Shown here in pieces: positions 1 to 9,405 of a DNA stretch of 51,076 bases. The stretch's first letter is position 1. The number at the start of each line of letters is the position of its first letter. The position numbers were made by a program, and so were the translations under genes. Below the pieces are notes generated by a model that was given only the letters and a program-made list of their open reading frames with translations, searched no databases and was not told where the DNA came from. The stretch lies in contig CALKBZ010000035.1 in NCBI GenBank assembly GCA_937775295.1, positions 1 through 51,076 of the forward strand, written 5' to 3'. This DNA comes from an uncultured Opitutales bacterium. GTDB taxonomy: Bacteria > Verrucomicrobiota > Verrucomicrobiia > Opitutales > Coraliomargaritaceae.

Positions 1-1272
1 ATCGCGCCGGAGCTGGGTATTTCTTTAGAGGGAGACGACGGCGGCGAAATCGTGGTCACCGTGGAGATGCGTTGCATACCTGAGGGCGATCCGAGTCAAC
101 ATGGCTACGTCGTTGTACTGAACGATGTGACGTCGTATAAGAACGCAGAGAAAGAACTCTTTCAGGCTGAGCAAATGCGTTCGATTAGTTTATTAGCCGG
201 AGGTATTGCGCATGACTTGAATAATATTCTGACTGCTGTGTTAGGGAATGTTTCCATGGTGCGCATGGGGCTGGATGAGGGAGATGTTAATTCGAAGAAA
301 CTGCTTTTAGCAGAGAAGGCGGGGCTACAGGCGGCCTCCTTGACTCAGCAATTACTTAGCTTTTCGAAGGGTGGTACGCCGCTCCTGAAGGCCACCACCA
401 TCGATCAATTGGTGGAGGATAGTGCGCAATTCATTCTTCGTGGTTCGAATGTGAAATGCGAAGTGCATAAGGATGATAATTTATGGTCGGTTGATGCCGA
501 TAAGGGGCAGATCAGTCAGGTCGTGAATAACCTTATCATCAATGCTGACCAAGCAATGCCCGAGGGGGGCATCATTCGTATAGATTTAACATGTGAGCGT
601 GTCCGCAGTGGAAAAATCCCTTCGCTGTCGCCGGGCGATTACCTTTGCATCGCGGTGCAGGACCAGGGGGGCGGCATCACGCCAGATAATTTGAAGCGTA
701 TCTTCAATCCGTATTTTACCACGAAGACGGCTGGCAATGGCCTTGGCTTGGCGTTGTCCTATTTAATTATGAAGAGCCATCATGGCCTAATGACTGTAGA
801 ATCGGTCGTATCCGAGGGCTCAACATTTAAGGTCTATCTGCCGAAAACGGCAAAAGTTGCCGCGTCGACGCAGGAGGATAATACGATCTACCACGGCCAT
901 GGGCGTGTTCTGGTGATGGATGACATGGAGGCGATGATGACGGTAGCCGGCGAGATTTTGCAAGTACTGGGCTATGAGGTAGAGCTCTCGGCCAATGGCG
1001 ACGAAGCCATCGAAGCGTATAAAAAGGGCAAAGAGGCGGGTAAGCCATTTGATGTGGTGGTTTTTGATTTAACCGTACCTGGCGGGATGGGCGGCGAAGA
1101 AGCATGTCGGATTTTATCCGAGTATGACCCGGGACTGATCGCAGTGGCATCGAGTGGCTACTCCACCTCGAATGTGATGTCCGAGTACGAAGCAGCCGGA
1201 TTTAAAGCCGTCGTGCCGAAGCCATATCGAATCAAGGATATGAGTGCTGCCTTGCATCGTCTCTTGAAATAG
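1..1272 (+). CDS. Hybrid sensor histidine kinase with C-terminal receiver domain (5' end outside window)
   Basis: The frame is open from base 1, so the N-terminus lies outside the window; 423 residues are visible. They begin with the end of a PAS-like sensor segment (VVLNDVTSYKNAEKEL). A HisKA domain follows with the H-box AGGIAHDLNNIL, whose His (codon near 211) should be autophosphorylated. The HATPase domain shows an N-box (NNLIINADQAMPEGG), a G1 box (DQGGGI), an F-box (FNPYFTTK) and a G2 box (GNGLGLAL). From about nt 900 a receiver domain carries the acidic pair (MDD), the phosphoacceptor Asp in VVFDLTVPGG and a KPY motif. It is therefore a hybrid NtrB-like kinase that probably passes phosphate to its own receiver. 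No cognate regulator is adjacent; the nearest NtrC-type regulator is at 22.2 kb and need not be the partner. The sensed signal is unknown. Confidence 0.93.
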   Translation: MAPELGISLEGDDGGEIVVTVEMRCIPEGDPSQHGYVVVLNDVTSYKNAEKELFQAEQMRSISLLAGGIAHDLNNILTAVLGNVSMVRMGLDEGDVNSKKLLLAEKAGLQAASLTQQLLSFSKGGTPLLKATTIDQLVEDSAQFILRGSNVKCEVHKDDNLWSVDADKGQISQVVNNLIINADQAMPEGGIIRIDLTCERVRSGKIPSLSPGDYLCIAVQDQGGGITPDNLKRIFNPYFTTKTAGNGLGLALSYLIMKSHHGLMTVESVVSEGSTFKVYLPKTAKVAASTQEDNTIYHGHGRVLVMDDMEAMMTVAGEILQVLGYEVELSANGDEAIEAYKKGKEAGKPFDVVVFDLTVPGGMGGEEACRILSEYDPGLIAVASSGYSTSNVMSEYEAAGFKAVVPKPYRIKDMSAALHRLLK

Positions 1273-1524
1273 CGCGCTACGGGACTGCTGAGGCAGTCGC
1301 AGCGGCGCCCAGTCGCTTGTTCGTGGATCGATTCGTGTGCATTTAATCGGAGAGATTTAATTGCTCAATCATGCTGTGGCGTAGTACGCTGTAGTTAGGT
1401 ATTTGGGCCTTTTTCGTGTCTAGAATCAGTTATGATTCATTCTTGCAGGAGCAATCCGCCTATTCTTTAGTTGAGTCATGCGAGGCTTTTTCGGATTCGA
1501 ACTGGTTACTTCCTACTCATAGAA

Positions 1525-2385
1525 ATGCCCCCCCAAAAATTAGACACGAGCACGCAGTTGGATGCCGAAATGCGTCGATCCTTATTACGTGTTCTGTGGC
1601 GAAGTCGGTTGGGCGATTTGCGCGAGCAAAGCTTGATACGTCAGGGCAAGGGCTGGTTCCATATTTCCGGCATGGGCCATGAGGCGCTCGCGGGCATCGC
1701 AATCCATCTCGAAGCAGATGATTACGCGTTCCCATATTATCGCGATCGAGCTTTCTGCACTCAACGTGGCCTCAGCGATTTCGATTTAGCACTCGCGTTT
1801 TATGCGAAGCGCGATTCCTCCAGCGGTGGTCGGCAATTGACCGGACATTTCAGCGACCGCGCGCTTAATATTTGGAGCCATCCTTCGCCAGTGGGCGTGC
1901 ATTTGTTGCCAGCCTGTGGTGCGGCTTGGGGCATGCAGCTGGATGGTAAGCCGAATGTCGTGTATGCCTCGCTGGGCGAGGCGTCGGCGCGGCAGGGGGA
2001 TTTTTATGAAGCGGTCTGTTTTGCGAAAGAGCGGCAGTTGCCGATGGTTTTTGTGGTGCAGGACAACCGTATCGCGATCAGTACATCGACCACAGGCACG
2101 AACCCGATTGCACTGGGCGTATTGGATCGCAGTGAGTGGATACGTGTCGATGGCAGTGATGTCGAAGCGGTGGCAGCGGCGGGGCGCATCGCCGTGGAAC
2201 ACGCACGTTCTGGGCAAGGGCCTGCGTTTATCTGGTGCGATGTCGAACGTTTCTCGAATCATTCCAGCGCGGATGATCAGCGGATGTATCGTGCTGCGGA
2301 TGAGCTGGAAGCCATGCAACAGCGTGATCCGATCAAACTATTTCAGCGATCAACTCATCGCGGATGGGCTCCTTACCGAAGCTGA
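1525..2385 (+). CDS. 2-oxoacid dehydrogenase E1 component, alpha domain (5' part of a frameshifted E1-alpha/E1-beta/E2 gene)
   Basis: This part encodes the ThDP-dependent E1-alpha domain of a branched-chain or pyruvate-type 2-oxoacid dehydrogenase, which decarboxylates the 2-oxoacid and hands the acyl group to a lipoyl domain. The family signature is clear: [20 protein letters not shown], and the ThDP/Mg motif as GEA (in [12 protein letters not shown]) with its partner Asn in [14 protein letters not shown] chose the ATG at 1525 because similarity to E1 begins soon after it; codons from 1471 to 1524 look unrelated, and no good Shine-Dalgarno is present. The frame runs into non-homologous residues after codon ttt at 2341-2343 and stops at 2385. 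The protein resumes one base further on (TTC AGC GAT from 2342). The TTT run suggests one extra T, by mutation or sequencing error. Confidence 0.85.
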   Translation: MPPQKLDTSTQLDAEMRRSLLRVLWRSRLGDLREQSLIRQGKGWFHISGMGHEALAGIAIHLEADDYAFPYYRDRAFCTQRGLSDFDLALAFYAKRDSSSGGRQLTGHFSDRALNIWSHPSPVGVHLLPACGAAWGMQLDGKPNVVYASLGEASARQGDFYEAVCFAKERQLPMVFVVQDNRIAISTSTTGTNPIALGVLDRSEWIRVDGSDVEAVAAAGRIAVEHARSGQGPAFIWCDVERFSNHSSADDQRMYRAADELEAMQQRDPIKLFQRSTHRGWAPYRS

Positions 2386-4564
2386 GGCGACTGCGCAGGA
2401 AGAGGAGCTACGCGCAGAAGTTCGTGCTGCCTATCGTCAGGCGAGTACTCAAGCAGACCCATTAGGCGAAGAGTGCGGGCTGCATCTGACCGGAGCGGTG
2501 ACTCCTGCCCCGCCAGCCAAGATCAAACTCGAGAAGTCCTGCCGAATGCTCGATGCGGTGAATCGCACCTTTCACGCGGCGTTGGATCAATTGCCAGAAG
2601 TGGTCTTTTTTGGCCAAGACATCGCCGATCCGAAAGGCGGCGTGTTTAACCTGACCAAAGGCCTCTCAAGCAAAGACCCCGAGCGTGCAGTCAATTCGCC
2701 GTTGGCAGAGTCCACGATCATGGGGGTCGCCGTCGGCTTGGCGTCTTACGGCAAGCGGCCGTGTTTCGAGATTCAATTCGTTGATTTCATTTATCCCGGT
2801 TGGAATCAGCTGGTGTCCAATATGGCGACGCTGCGCTGGCGTAGTTTCGGTCAATGGCAATGCCCGCTGGTGATCTATGCGCCTTGCGGGGGGTATTTGC
2901 CGGGTGGTGCCTTGTGGCATAGTCAAGCAGGGGAGGCGTCTTTCGCGCGTATTCCCGGCATTCGGGTGGTGGTGCCATCCACCCCTGGCGATGCGGCTGG
3001 CCTGTTCTGGACTGCGCTGCACGGCGAAGACCCCACCATTATTCTGCTGCCCAAGCACCTCATGTGGGCCGAGTTACCTGCGCCGTCTGCGGTCGAGGCG
3101 ATTCCGCTAGGGCAAGCGCGTCTGGTACGATCTGGCAGCCTGCTGACATTAGTGACTTGGGGGAATTGCGTTGAACTCGTCGAACAGACCTTACAGTCGA
3201 TGGGCTCGGAGCTAGATATCGAGTTGATCGATCTGCGCTCGATTGCGCCTTGGGATAAAGAGGCAGTCGCGTCATCGCTGCGTAAGACTGGGCGACTGTT
3301 GATTGTGCAGGAAGATAACATCAGCGCGAGCGTTGGCCAAATGATCGTCGCGGAGATGTGTAGCGATCGCGACGTGCTGCAGGGCTTGAAAACGTCTCCG
3401 GTCATCGTCTCCAAAGACGACGTGCATGTCGGCTTTAACCCGATTTATGAGTTTGCGGCACTGCCGGACCAAGAGCGTATCGCTGCGGCATTAGAACGTT
3501 TGCTGTCGACGACGCTGGAAGCCTCGCTTCAACTCGATGCGGCATCGGTACCAACAACTATTAAAGTCTCTATGATTGCTGAATCGAACCAACCTCCGAG
3601 TGCGACCAAAATGATCACCGTACCGATTCTCGGTGAAGGTATACGAGTCGCACGTGTCGTTTCGATATTGAAGCATGCGGGGGATGAGGTGAAGGCCGAT
3701 GATCCGCTTTGCGAGGTTGAAACTGATAAGGCGGTCTTCCCGATTGAGTGCGATGAGGATGGTGTTCTTGGCGAGTGGCAAATAGCCGAAGAAGATGAAG
3801 TGGCAGTGGGGCAGGAGCTAGTCTCACTGACTATGGCGGGCGCGGGCGCAGTCGTTGCAGCTGCTACCGCGAAACGGGCACCAGCCGCATCTGAGCCTTT
3901 GACCTATGATGCGCTAAACAAAACTGCGGGTCTTTCGCCTGAAGCGATCAAGTCTTTGCAGGGCATCATCCCCGCAACGATCGAGATGACTTGTCGCTGG
4001 GAGAACCTTAGCGATGCACGACTGCGTAGCAAGAAAACCAGCGGAGGCACCCTTTCGACGGCGACCATGACGGCATGGGCAGTCGCCGAGGCAATGCGTA
4101 AGCATGAACGCTTCGCGTCAGTCATCCGTGGTCAAGAGCTGGTCTATGACCCAGATCGTTTTGATCTGGGCATGGCAGTGGCACTTCCTGGGGATGCGTT
4201 GGAGACCGCAGTCGTCAAGCAAGTCAACACTATGGAGTGGGCGGAGTTTTCGGATGTATTCAATAATTCAATACGACGTACGCGGCATGGTGAGGTCGAT
4301 TCGAAGAATCGCGTGTCACTGTCGATTTCAAGCATGGGTGCTTACAATGTTCGTTCCGCGATCCCGATTGTAGTGCCACCCTCAATTGCGACGATTTTTA
4401 TCGGTGCGCCTTATATGTTGCCCGATCCGAATTCAAAAGATGGAACTACGATCGAGGTCGTCTCTCTAGTGCTGACCTTTGATCATCGTTGGATCAACGG
4501 TGTCGGCGCGGCGGCGTTCTTATCCGATGTGCGAAAAGGTATCGAGCGCTTCGATCTGGTCTAG
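2342..4564 (+). CDS. 2-oxoacid dehydrogenase E1-beta, lipoyl and E2 acyltransferase domains (3' part of the same frameshifted gene)
   Basis: This continues the E1-alpha domain in the +1 frame with no start codon at the junction. The order is the end of E1-alpha ([16 protein letters not shown]), then E1-beta from about nt 2535 ([43 protein letters not shown]), then a lipoyl domain from about 3610 with the lipoylated Lys in [12 protein letters not shown] short Ala-rich linker leads to an E2 catalytic core whose active site is [14 protein letters not shown] near 4483. I see no recognisable peripheral subunit-binding domain before the core. With the frameshift repaired the product is about 1012 residues, a single chain with E1-alpha, E1-beta and E2. 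Fused E1-alpha/beta is known in several phyla; adding E2 to the same chain is unusual. No E3 gene is nearby. A separate E2 start at ATG 3572 is possible, but no stop separates it from E1-beta. Confidence 0.85.
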   Translation, partial: FSDQLIADGLLTEAEATAQEEELRAEVRAAYRQASTQADPLGEECGLHLTGAVTPAPPAKIKLEKSCRMLDAVNRTFHAALDQLPEVVFFGQDIADPKGGVFNLTKGLSSKDPERAVNSPLAESTIMGVAVGLASYGKRPCFEIQFVDFIYPGWNQLVSNMATLRWRSFGQWQCPLVIYAPCGGYLPGGALWHSQAGEASFARIPGIRVVVPSTPGDAAGLFWTALHGEDPTIILLPKHLMWAELPAPSAVEAIPLGQARLVRSGSLLTLVTWGNCVELVEQTLQSMGSELDIELIDLRSIAPWDKEAVASSLRKTGRLLIVQEDNISASVGQMIVAEMCSDRDVLQGLKTSPVIVSKDDVHVGFNPIYEFAALPDQERIAAALERLLSTTLEASLQLDAASVPTTIKVSMIAESNQPPSATKMITVPILGEGIRVARVVSILKHAGDEVKADDPLCEVETDKAVFPIECDEDGVLGEWQIAEEDEVAVGQELVSLTMAGAGAVVAAATAKRAPAASEPLTYDALNKTAGLSPEAIKSLQGIIPATIEMTCRWENLSDARLRSKKTSGGTLSTATMTAWAVAEAMRKHERFASVIRGQELVYDPDRFDLGMAVALPGDALETAVVKQVNTMEWAEFSDVFNNSIRRTRHGEVDSKNRVSLSISSMGAYNVRSAIPIVVPPSIATIFIGAPYMLPDPNSKDGTTIEVVSLVLTFDHRWINGVGAAAFLSDVRKGIERFDLV

Positions 4565-4623
4565 ATCAACTGGGCAAAAGCGCCTCGTATCTTTGAGTTT
4601 GATTATGATTGAGGAAATTACAG

Positions 4624-4777
4624 CCGGACTCATTTTATAACTCGCCCGGTTTCCCTTGGCGGTTTGGTTGGCAAAAGTCGGTGTCGCCGGCACGAAGCGG
4701 CCGGACTCATTTTATAACTCGCCCGGTTTCCCTTGGCGGTTTGGTTGGCAACAGTCGGTGTCGCCGGCACGAAGCGG
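4624..4777. repeat. 77-bp direct tandem duplication
   Basis: Two adjacent copies of a 77-bp sequence start at 4624 and 4701 (first bases CCGGACTCAT). They differ at about one position (GGCAAAAG against GGCAACAG). The duplication lies just after the E2 stop codon. Each copy contains GTCGCCGGCACGAAGCGG. I see no hairpin matching the REP families elsewhere in the window, and no gene in it. Confidence 0.85.
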
Positions 4778-4922
4778 CAGGTGTCGGCTGTGGGACGGGC
4801 GTTTGCCCTGTCGCAAATGATTGGACTGTCTGCTTTTATTCCAAGTTTAATGATTAGGTCGAAGCTCCTCTTCTTCGTGCGCCTGCCGATAGCGATGGCG
4901 GTTCTGCTGGGCAGGAGGGTGT

Positions 4923-5060
4923 ATGCCTACCATCCGCCGAGTTGGCTGGTGGTGCCTAGCTGTTACGCTTGGTGCGTTGCTCGGTGCCGGCTGGTGGACG
5001 GGCAGTTTATCTTTTTATCTGCGTATTTTGCGAAACGGGTGGCTGAGCGAATGTCTATAA
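4923..5060 (+). CDS. Possible small membrane protein, 45 aa
   Basis: An ATG at 4923 is preceded by AGGAGG at 4913-4918 with 4-bp spacing, one of the few strong Shine-Dalgarno sequences in the window. It opens a 45-codon frame ending TAA at 5058-5060. The peptide starts MPTIRRVGWWCLAVTLGALL and continues into GAGWWTGSL: basic residues, then one hydrophobic stretch, as in a single-pass membrane or leader peptide. No family is recognised. It lies in a 613-bp gap between the E2 gene and the DUF4838 gene. The overlapping 133-codon frame from 4733 has an odd composition and is less convincing. This could equally be a chance frame or the relic of a longer gene. Confidence 0.25.
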   Translation: MPTIRRVGWWCLAVTLGALLGAGWWTGSLSFYLRILRNGWLSECL

Positions 5061-5177
5061 AGTCGCTCAAGAAATCGACCTTTTTGCGCGGTTATTTTTT
5101 GCCTTCTGAGCTTGATGGCCCTCTTATTTGCTGACTGATTCCAACTATCTCCTGTTGAGGTGGCTTAATTTTATACA

Positions 5178-7628
5178 ATGCGTCTACATAACTTATTCTT
5201 ATCATTTTGTATGTGCGCTGTGGTGGCGACGCTTTCGGCGCAGTCGAGTCGGCCAGGTGCATGGCGGGTGGACCATTTGCCAGGCTCGAGTCGCTTGTCA
5301 TTGGAGTCGCTGCGCACGCTGGTCGTGCCTGCTGAGACTGGAGCTTCGTTGTCGGCGGCAGTCGAAGATTTGCGTCACGTATTTGAGCTGCGCATGGGAG
5401 TGGCACTGGAGGTACAGACGGCAGGTGCGAATCGACCGAAGTACGCAATTTACCTAGGTGATTCTGGCGGCAGCCGCAGCCATCTGCAGCATGATGCATT
5501 TATGATTCACCGCCAAGGCACTCGGGTGTTTGTCGCGGGTGATGGCGAGCGCGGGGTGTTGAATGGTGTGTATGCGCTGTGCGCGGAGCTTCTCGGCGCA
5601 CGCTGGTATTGGGCGGGTGACTTAGGCTTGGAGTTGATTGGTGAGCCGCGCGGCAAATTTCCAGAAGGTCGCTGGCGCGAAGAGCCGGCGTATGTCATGC
5701 GCACGTTATATCCGATGAATGGCGAGTTCGGCCGACGCAATCGACTCGTGCGCCATTTTCAGTTTAATCATGCCTTGGCGAAGGTGTTTACGCCTGCACT
5801 CTATGAGGCAGAGCCGGAGGTCTTCTCCGAAGTGTATGGGCGCCGACGGAAGCCGAAGGGCAGTGGTGGCTACGATCCACAGCCTGACTTTACCGAGCCG
5901 CGCGCGGTTGAGCTCGCCGCTAAAGCGGCACTGGCGGCATTTGAGAAGAATCCTGAGGCGCGGAGTTTTTCATTGTCGATCAATGATAATGCATTGTTTG
6001 ACGACTCTGAGGCCACACGTCAGGTGATTGAGCCTCTGGAGTATTTCCGCGGGCGACCGAATTACACGGATTTGGTGTTTGGTTTCATGAATCAAGTCGC
6101 GGCGCGGGTGTTTGAAGAGGGCGGTGCATGGACGACACCGACGGGGGAGCCGCGCTACTTAACGGCTTTGGCATATTACTGGACGGAGCAGTCGCCGTCG
6201 TTTCCACTTCATCCCAGAGTGATGCCGGTGCTGACCTCGGATCGGGCGCAGTGGCATGATCCTGAGTACCGGGCGCAGGATAAGGCCTTGATTCAACGCT
6301 GGGCAGATTCGGGTGCGGAGCGGATCGCGACCTGGGATTATTACTTCGGCGCACCGTATGTGTATCCTCGACAGTTTAATCAGTGGATTGCAGAGAGTCT
6401 AAAGTATATGAGTGCCAACGGCGTCTCCGTGTTTTTCTCTCAATTGCCTTCGTCGTGGGGCTTGGATGGCTGTAAGGCGTGGTTAGCGGCGGAGTTACTG
6501 TGGAACCCTGATCAAGATGCCGCCGCGCTGCTGGATGAATATTATACGCACTTTTTCGGTGCGGCGGCAGTGCCACTGCGATCGTTCTACGAGCAAGCCG
6601 AGGCGCATCGCAATGCCAATGAGGGCAAGGCGGAATGGATCAAGTTCTACGAAGACGAATTTGGCATCGAGCTATTTGATACGGCGCGACTCAATCAGCT
6701 GCGTGCGTTGATCGAGTCGGGCAAAGCGCTGCTCGCTGACGATCCACGGCGCTTGGCGCGGATCGAGGTGGTGTCGGAGGCGTTTCGCTTGACTGAGCTG
6801 TTTGCGCGGTATCATGCGACCCGCGCTCGCCTCGTTGCGAATGGCTTGGATGCCTTGTCGGAGCAGCGCCAGGGGGAGCCTAGTGCCTTACCGAAGCAAC
6901 TGAGCGATTTTATCGCTGCGCGCGCGACCTTTAATACGTTTAGCCAGGAGTTACTGAAAGATCCAATTCATGCTCGGCTAAAGGCGTTTACGAAATACTC
7001 GAAGTTAGATCCAGTTGCATTTGCGTTGGCTGCGATGGCGCATGCTGGAGTGGAGATTCCGGTGGACGATTATCCGAAGTATGCGGCTGTCGCTGAGGTT
7101 GCGCAGAGATGGGGTGCGGATGCCGGAGCGTTTCGCTCTAAGCTGTCGGATGTCGACTTGCAGCACGAGGCGACCGCGCCGAAACCGCGCAACTTCCTTG
7201 GCCCAGATTTGCCAACGGTATCTGGGTGGCATTTTGATTTTCGCCCTGCCGAGCATTTAGCGGTTGAATCAGTCAGTGCGGGGCAGGGTATCCGCGTTAC
7301 GGGTGCGGATGTGTTTTCGATCTTTCGAGATATTCCCGTGATCTCTGGCCAGCGCTACCTGTTGGATGCCAGCATGGCCTATCAGATTAGTCCGGATAAT
7401 CGTTCGCAAGTGAAGTTGTCATGGACGGACCAAAATGGAGATACACTACGGCGAGAGACGCTGTTCCGCTGTCCGACCGGGGGGTCGGATGGGCTGCGAC
7501 GTGTCGTATTACCAATCCGCGCGCCAGAGCAAGCGTATACGATGCGGCTGCGTTTTTTCATTTCGCGGCAATACGAGGGAGACTTTTTAGACCTTCACCG
7601 TGTCAACTTCGGTTTAATCGCGAAGTGA
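5178..7628 (+). CDS. DUF4838 domain-containing secreted protein (alpha-glucuronidase-like)
   Basis: The product is 816 residues with a signal peptide (hydrophobic LFLSFCMCAVVATLSAQ). An N-terminal region resembles the alpha-glucuronidase/hexosaminidase-type non-catalytic domain (YAIYLGD; FMIHRQGTRVFVAGDGERGV; LLGARWYWAGDLG). The DUF4838 domain follows from about residue 200 (FSLSINDNALFDD; WADSGAERIATWDYYFGAPYVYP). The last 130 residues look like a beta-sandwich carbohydrate-binding domain. DUF4838 proteins are often found in polysaccharide-degrading Verrucomicrobia, Planctomycetes and Bacteroidetes and are presumed glycoside hydrolases, but the reaction is not established. It ends 13 bp before the converging MnmM-like gene. 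The start is the ATG leading straight into the signal peptide. Confidence 0.85.
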   Translation: MRLHNLFLSFCMCAVVATLSAQSSRPGAWRVDHLPGSSRLSLESLRTLVVPAETGASLSAAVEDLRHVFELRMGVALEVQTAGANRPKYAIYLGDSGGSRSHLQHDAFMIHRQGTRVFVAGDGERGVLNGVYALCAELLGARWYWAGDLGLELIGEPRGKFPEGRWREEPAYVMRTLYPMNGEFGRRNRLVRHFQFNHALAKVFTPALYEAEPEVFSEVYGRRRKPKGSGGYDPQPDFTEPRAVELAAKAALAAFEKNPEARSFSLSINDNALFDDSEATRQVIEPLEYFRGRPNYTDLVFGFMNQVAARVFEEGGAWTTPTGEPRYLTALAYYWTEQSPSFPLHPRVMPVLTSDRAQWHDPEYRAQDKALIQRWADSGAERIATWDYYFGAPYVYPRQFNQWIAESLKYMSANGVSVFFSQLPSSWGLDGCKAWLAAELLWNPDQDAAALLDEYYTHFFGAAAVPLRSFYEQAEAHRNANEGKAEWIKFYEDEFGIELFDTARLNQLRALIESGKALLADDPRRLARIEVVSEAFRLTELFARYHATRARLVANGLDALSEQRQGEPSALPKQLSDFIAARATFNTFSQELLKDPIHARLKAFTKYSKLDPVAFALAAMAHAGVEIPVDDYPKYAAVAEVAQRWGADAGAFRSKLSDVDLQHEATAPKPRNFLGPDLPTVSGWHFDFRPAEHLAVESVSAGQGIRVTGADVFSIFRDIPVISGQRYLLDASMAYQISPDNRSQVKLSWTDQNGDTLRRETLFRCPTGGSDGLRRVVLPIRAPEQAYTMRLRFFISRQYEGDFLDLHRVNFGLIAK

Positions 7629-7641
7629 TCGGATCAGACTG

Positions 7642-8208
7642 TTAAGTCTTACGCGCAACCCAGAGGATCGGTGGCACGCGGCTACCTGTGACGATGGGCT
7701 CGTGGCTTTCCACTGTCCAACCACGCTGCTGGACTGTCTGCATCCAGTTTGCGACTTGGGTGGCTTCAGTCTGGCCGCCGTCGTGTCCGCGGTAGGCGAT
7801 GACAAGTAGTAGGCCGTCTGTCTTGAGCAATTCGCAGGCTGCGCGCAGTGCGCCGAGAGTGGATTCGGGTTCGGTCTGGATACTTTTGTCGCTGCCGGGG
7901 AGATAGCCGAGGTTGAAGCTGATCGCGCTAACTGCCTGCGCGTATTTCGAGCAAAGCGACGCGAGTGCTTGCGCATGATTGGCCACGAGCAGCTCGGCTT
8001 GAGCGAGGCAGCCGGCCGCTTCAAGCCGTGTGCGCGTGGCGGCGATCGCCGCTTGCTGAATATCGATGGCGATGACACGGCCTTCGGGCCCGACCAGTGT
8101 GGCCATCACTGTGCTGTCGTAGCCGTTGCCAGCGGTGGCATCGAGCGCATGGTCACCTGGCTTGAGTTGTTGGCTGAGGTAATCGTGAACTAGATCAGTG
8201 AGTTGCAT
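7642..8208 (-). CDS. mnmM: MnmM-like (YtqB family) SAM-dependent tRNA methyltransferase
   Basis: A Rossmann-fold methyltransferase of 188 residues in the rRNA-methylase-like YtqB/MnmM family. Motif I is ALDATAGNGYDST. The family-specific block SFNLGYLPGSDKSI is followed by VIAYRGHDGGQTEA. Known MnmM enzymes methylate 5-aminomethyl-2-thiouridine at tRNA position 34 to give mnm5s2U, the job done by the N-terminal half of the bifunctional MnmC of enterobacteria. I chose the ATG at 8208; a longer frame reaches 8283 but adds a low-complexity leader. Its start overlaps the last 14 bp of the upstream FAD oxidoreductase gene, so the two are probably translated from one message. That neighbour resembles the other half of MnmC, which supports the tRNA-modification call. 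Confidence 0.8.
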   Translation of the reverse strand: MQLTDLVHDYLSQQLKPGDHALDATAGNGYDSTVMATLVGPEGRVIAIDIQQAAIAATRTRLEAAGCLAQAELLVANHAQALASLCSKYAQAVSAISFNLGYLPGSDKSIQTEPESTLGALRAACELLKTDGLLLVIAYRGHDGGQTEATQVANWMQTVQQRGWTVESHEPIVTGSRVPPILWVARKT

Positions 8209-9292
8209 CGGTACGGGGAGGCTGAGTGGTGGTGTCGAGGAAGCGTGCAATGTCGATTTCGGGATCGAGCGCTTCGCCCTCAAGTAGGTGTGCTAAAAAT
8301 TGGCGGATCAATTCTGGGGCGAGTGAGGCGCCCTTGGAGCCGAGCCCATTAAAGATATGCAGTCCGGCTTCGGTGGGATGGTCACCGATGAAGGGGCGGA
8401 TGTCTTTGGTGGTGGGGCGCAGGCCGGCGTAGTGCTGTTTGACTGTGAGCGCGTGCTGTGGTGCGATGAAGGAACGGGCGTCATCGAGCAGTTCGCGCGC
8501 GCCAGCATCGGTCGGTTCGGGCGAGGCGTCGTCGCTGTCAAAGGTCGCACCAAGGCGAAAGGTATGATCGCCGTAGGGCAGCAGCCACTTGCGATGGTGG
8601 TAGATTGCGCGCGGCAGATCGAGTGTGGGGCATTCGAGTATCAGGGTTTCGCCTTTAGCTGGGGTCAGCGGTAGCCAGTTGAACCATGGATTGGCCTGCA
8701 TGCCGACGCCTTCACTAAAAATAATGTGATCCGCTGGCAGGTCGTGGTAGCTCCATTGCGAGTTATGTCGGGTTACGTCGGCGTGGCTGAAGGTCTGGTC
8801 GCGGAAGATGCCTGCTTGGGTGAAATGCTCACGCAGAGTTTGCAGGAGCAGCGGCAACTTAACGTAGGCGGCTTGTTTGATGTGGAAGCTTCCATGTGTG
8901 TCTTCGAATGAATCGGGGCCGTCGCCCTCGGGGATGGGGTCGCCAAGAACATTGGCGTAGCGTGGGTTGCGCATGCGCCTACCCATGCGCTTGATGTCGG
9001 TACTATTTCGGCAATAGCGGATGAGGGGAACCGGGTGGTATAGTTCGATTTCGAACTGTTGCTCCAGCTCGCGGTAAGTGGCAGCGGCATGTGAGATCAG
9101 CATCTCGAAGCCCCAACTCTTGGTCATCCAGCGGCCGGTGACGGGATTGATGATGCCGCCTGCGACTTGCGAGGCGTTGGGCAGTGTGGTGCTGCCGATG
9201 AGTGTCACGTGTTGCCCGGCTTGCTCCAAACGCCATGCGAGCAGGCAACCCGCGAGGCCCGCGCCGACAACAATATGTTTTTGGATCCTCAT
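8195..9292 (-). CDS. FAD-dependent oxidoreductase, DAO family, resembling the MnmC oxidoreductase domain
   Basis: A 365-residue DAO-family flavoprotein. The N-terminal dinucleotide-binding motif is VVGAGLAGCLLAWRLEQAG. It is followed by ASQVAGGIINPVTGR, where DAO enzymes contact FAD. The C-terminus has the second FAD contact: AGLRPTTKDIRPFIGD, then FNGLGSKGASLAPELI. The GLGSKG...AP pattern closely resembles the end of the MnmC(o) domain, which oxidatively removes the carboxymethyl group of cmnm5s2U34. The gene directly downstream overlaps it and is MnmM-like. I infer a stand-alone MnmC(o) acting before MnmM. A glycine-oxidase-like role on a small amine remains possible. The start at ATG 9292 puts the FAD motif at the N-terminus; the frame extends to 9337 without similarity. 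Confidence 0.8.
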   Translation of the reverse strand: MRIQKHIVVGAGLAGCLLAWRLEQAGQHVTLIGSTTLPNASQVAGGIINPVTGRWMTKSWGFEMLISHAAATYRELEQQFEIELYHPVPLIRYCRNSTDIKRMGRRMRNPRYANVLGDPIPEGDGPDSFEDTHGSFHIKQAAYVKLPLLLQTLREHFTQAGIFRDQTFSHADVTRHNSQWSYHDLPADHIIFSEGVGMQANPWFNWLPLTPAKGETLILECPTLDLPRAIYHHRKWLLPYGDHTFRLGATFDSDDASPEPTDAGARELLDDARSFIAPQHALTVKQHYAGLRPTTKDIRPFIGDHPTEAGLHIFNGLGSKGASLAPELIRQFLAHLLEGEALDPEIDIARFLDTTTQPPRTDATH

Positions 9293-9405
9293 GACTGTGC
9301 TCTTACAAAGCGGATATACTGAAAATCTGGAAAGCAAAAAAGCAGCGCTGGACTATTTCTATCTGAATTCTTGCTAACAATGCCTAATTCACTTCTAATT
9401 AAAGG

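Noticed and set aside
2923-3414. Minus-strand frames opposite E1-beta
   Set aside because: They lie opposite a clearly conserved coding region and have no recognisable domains.
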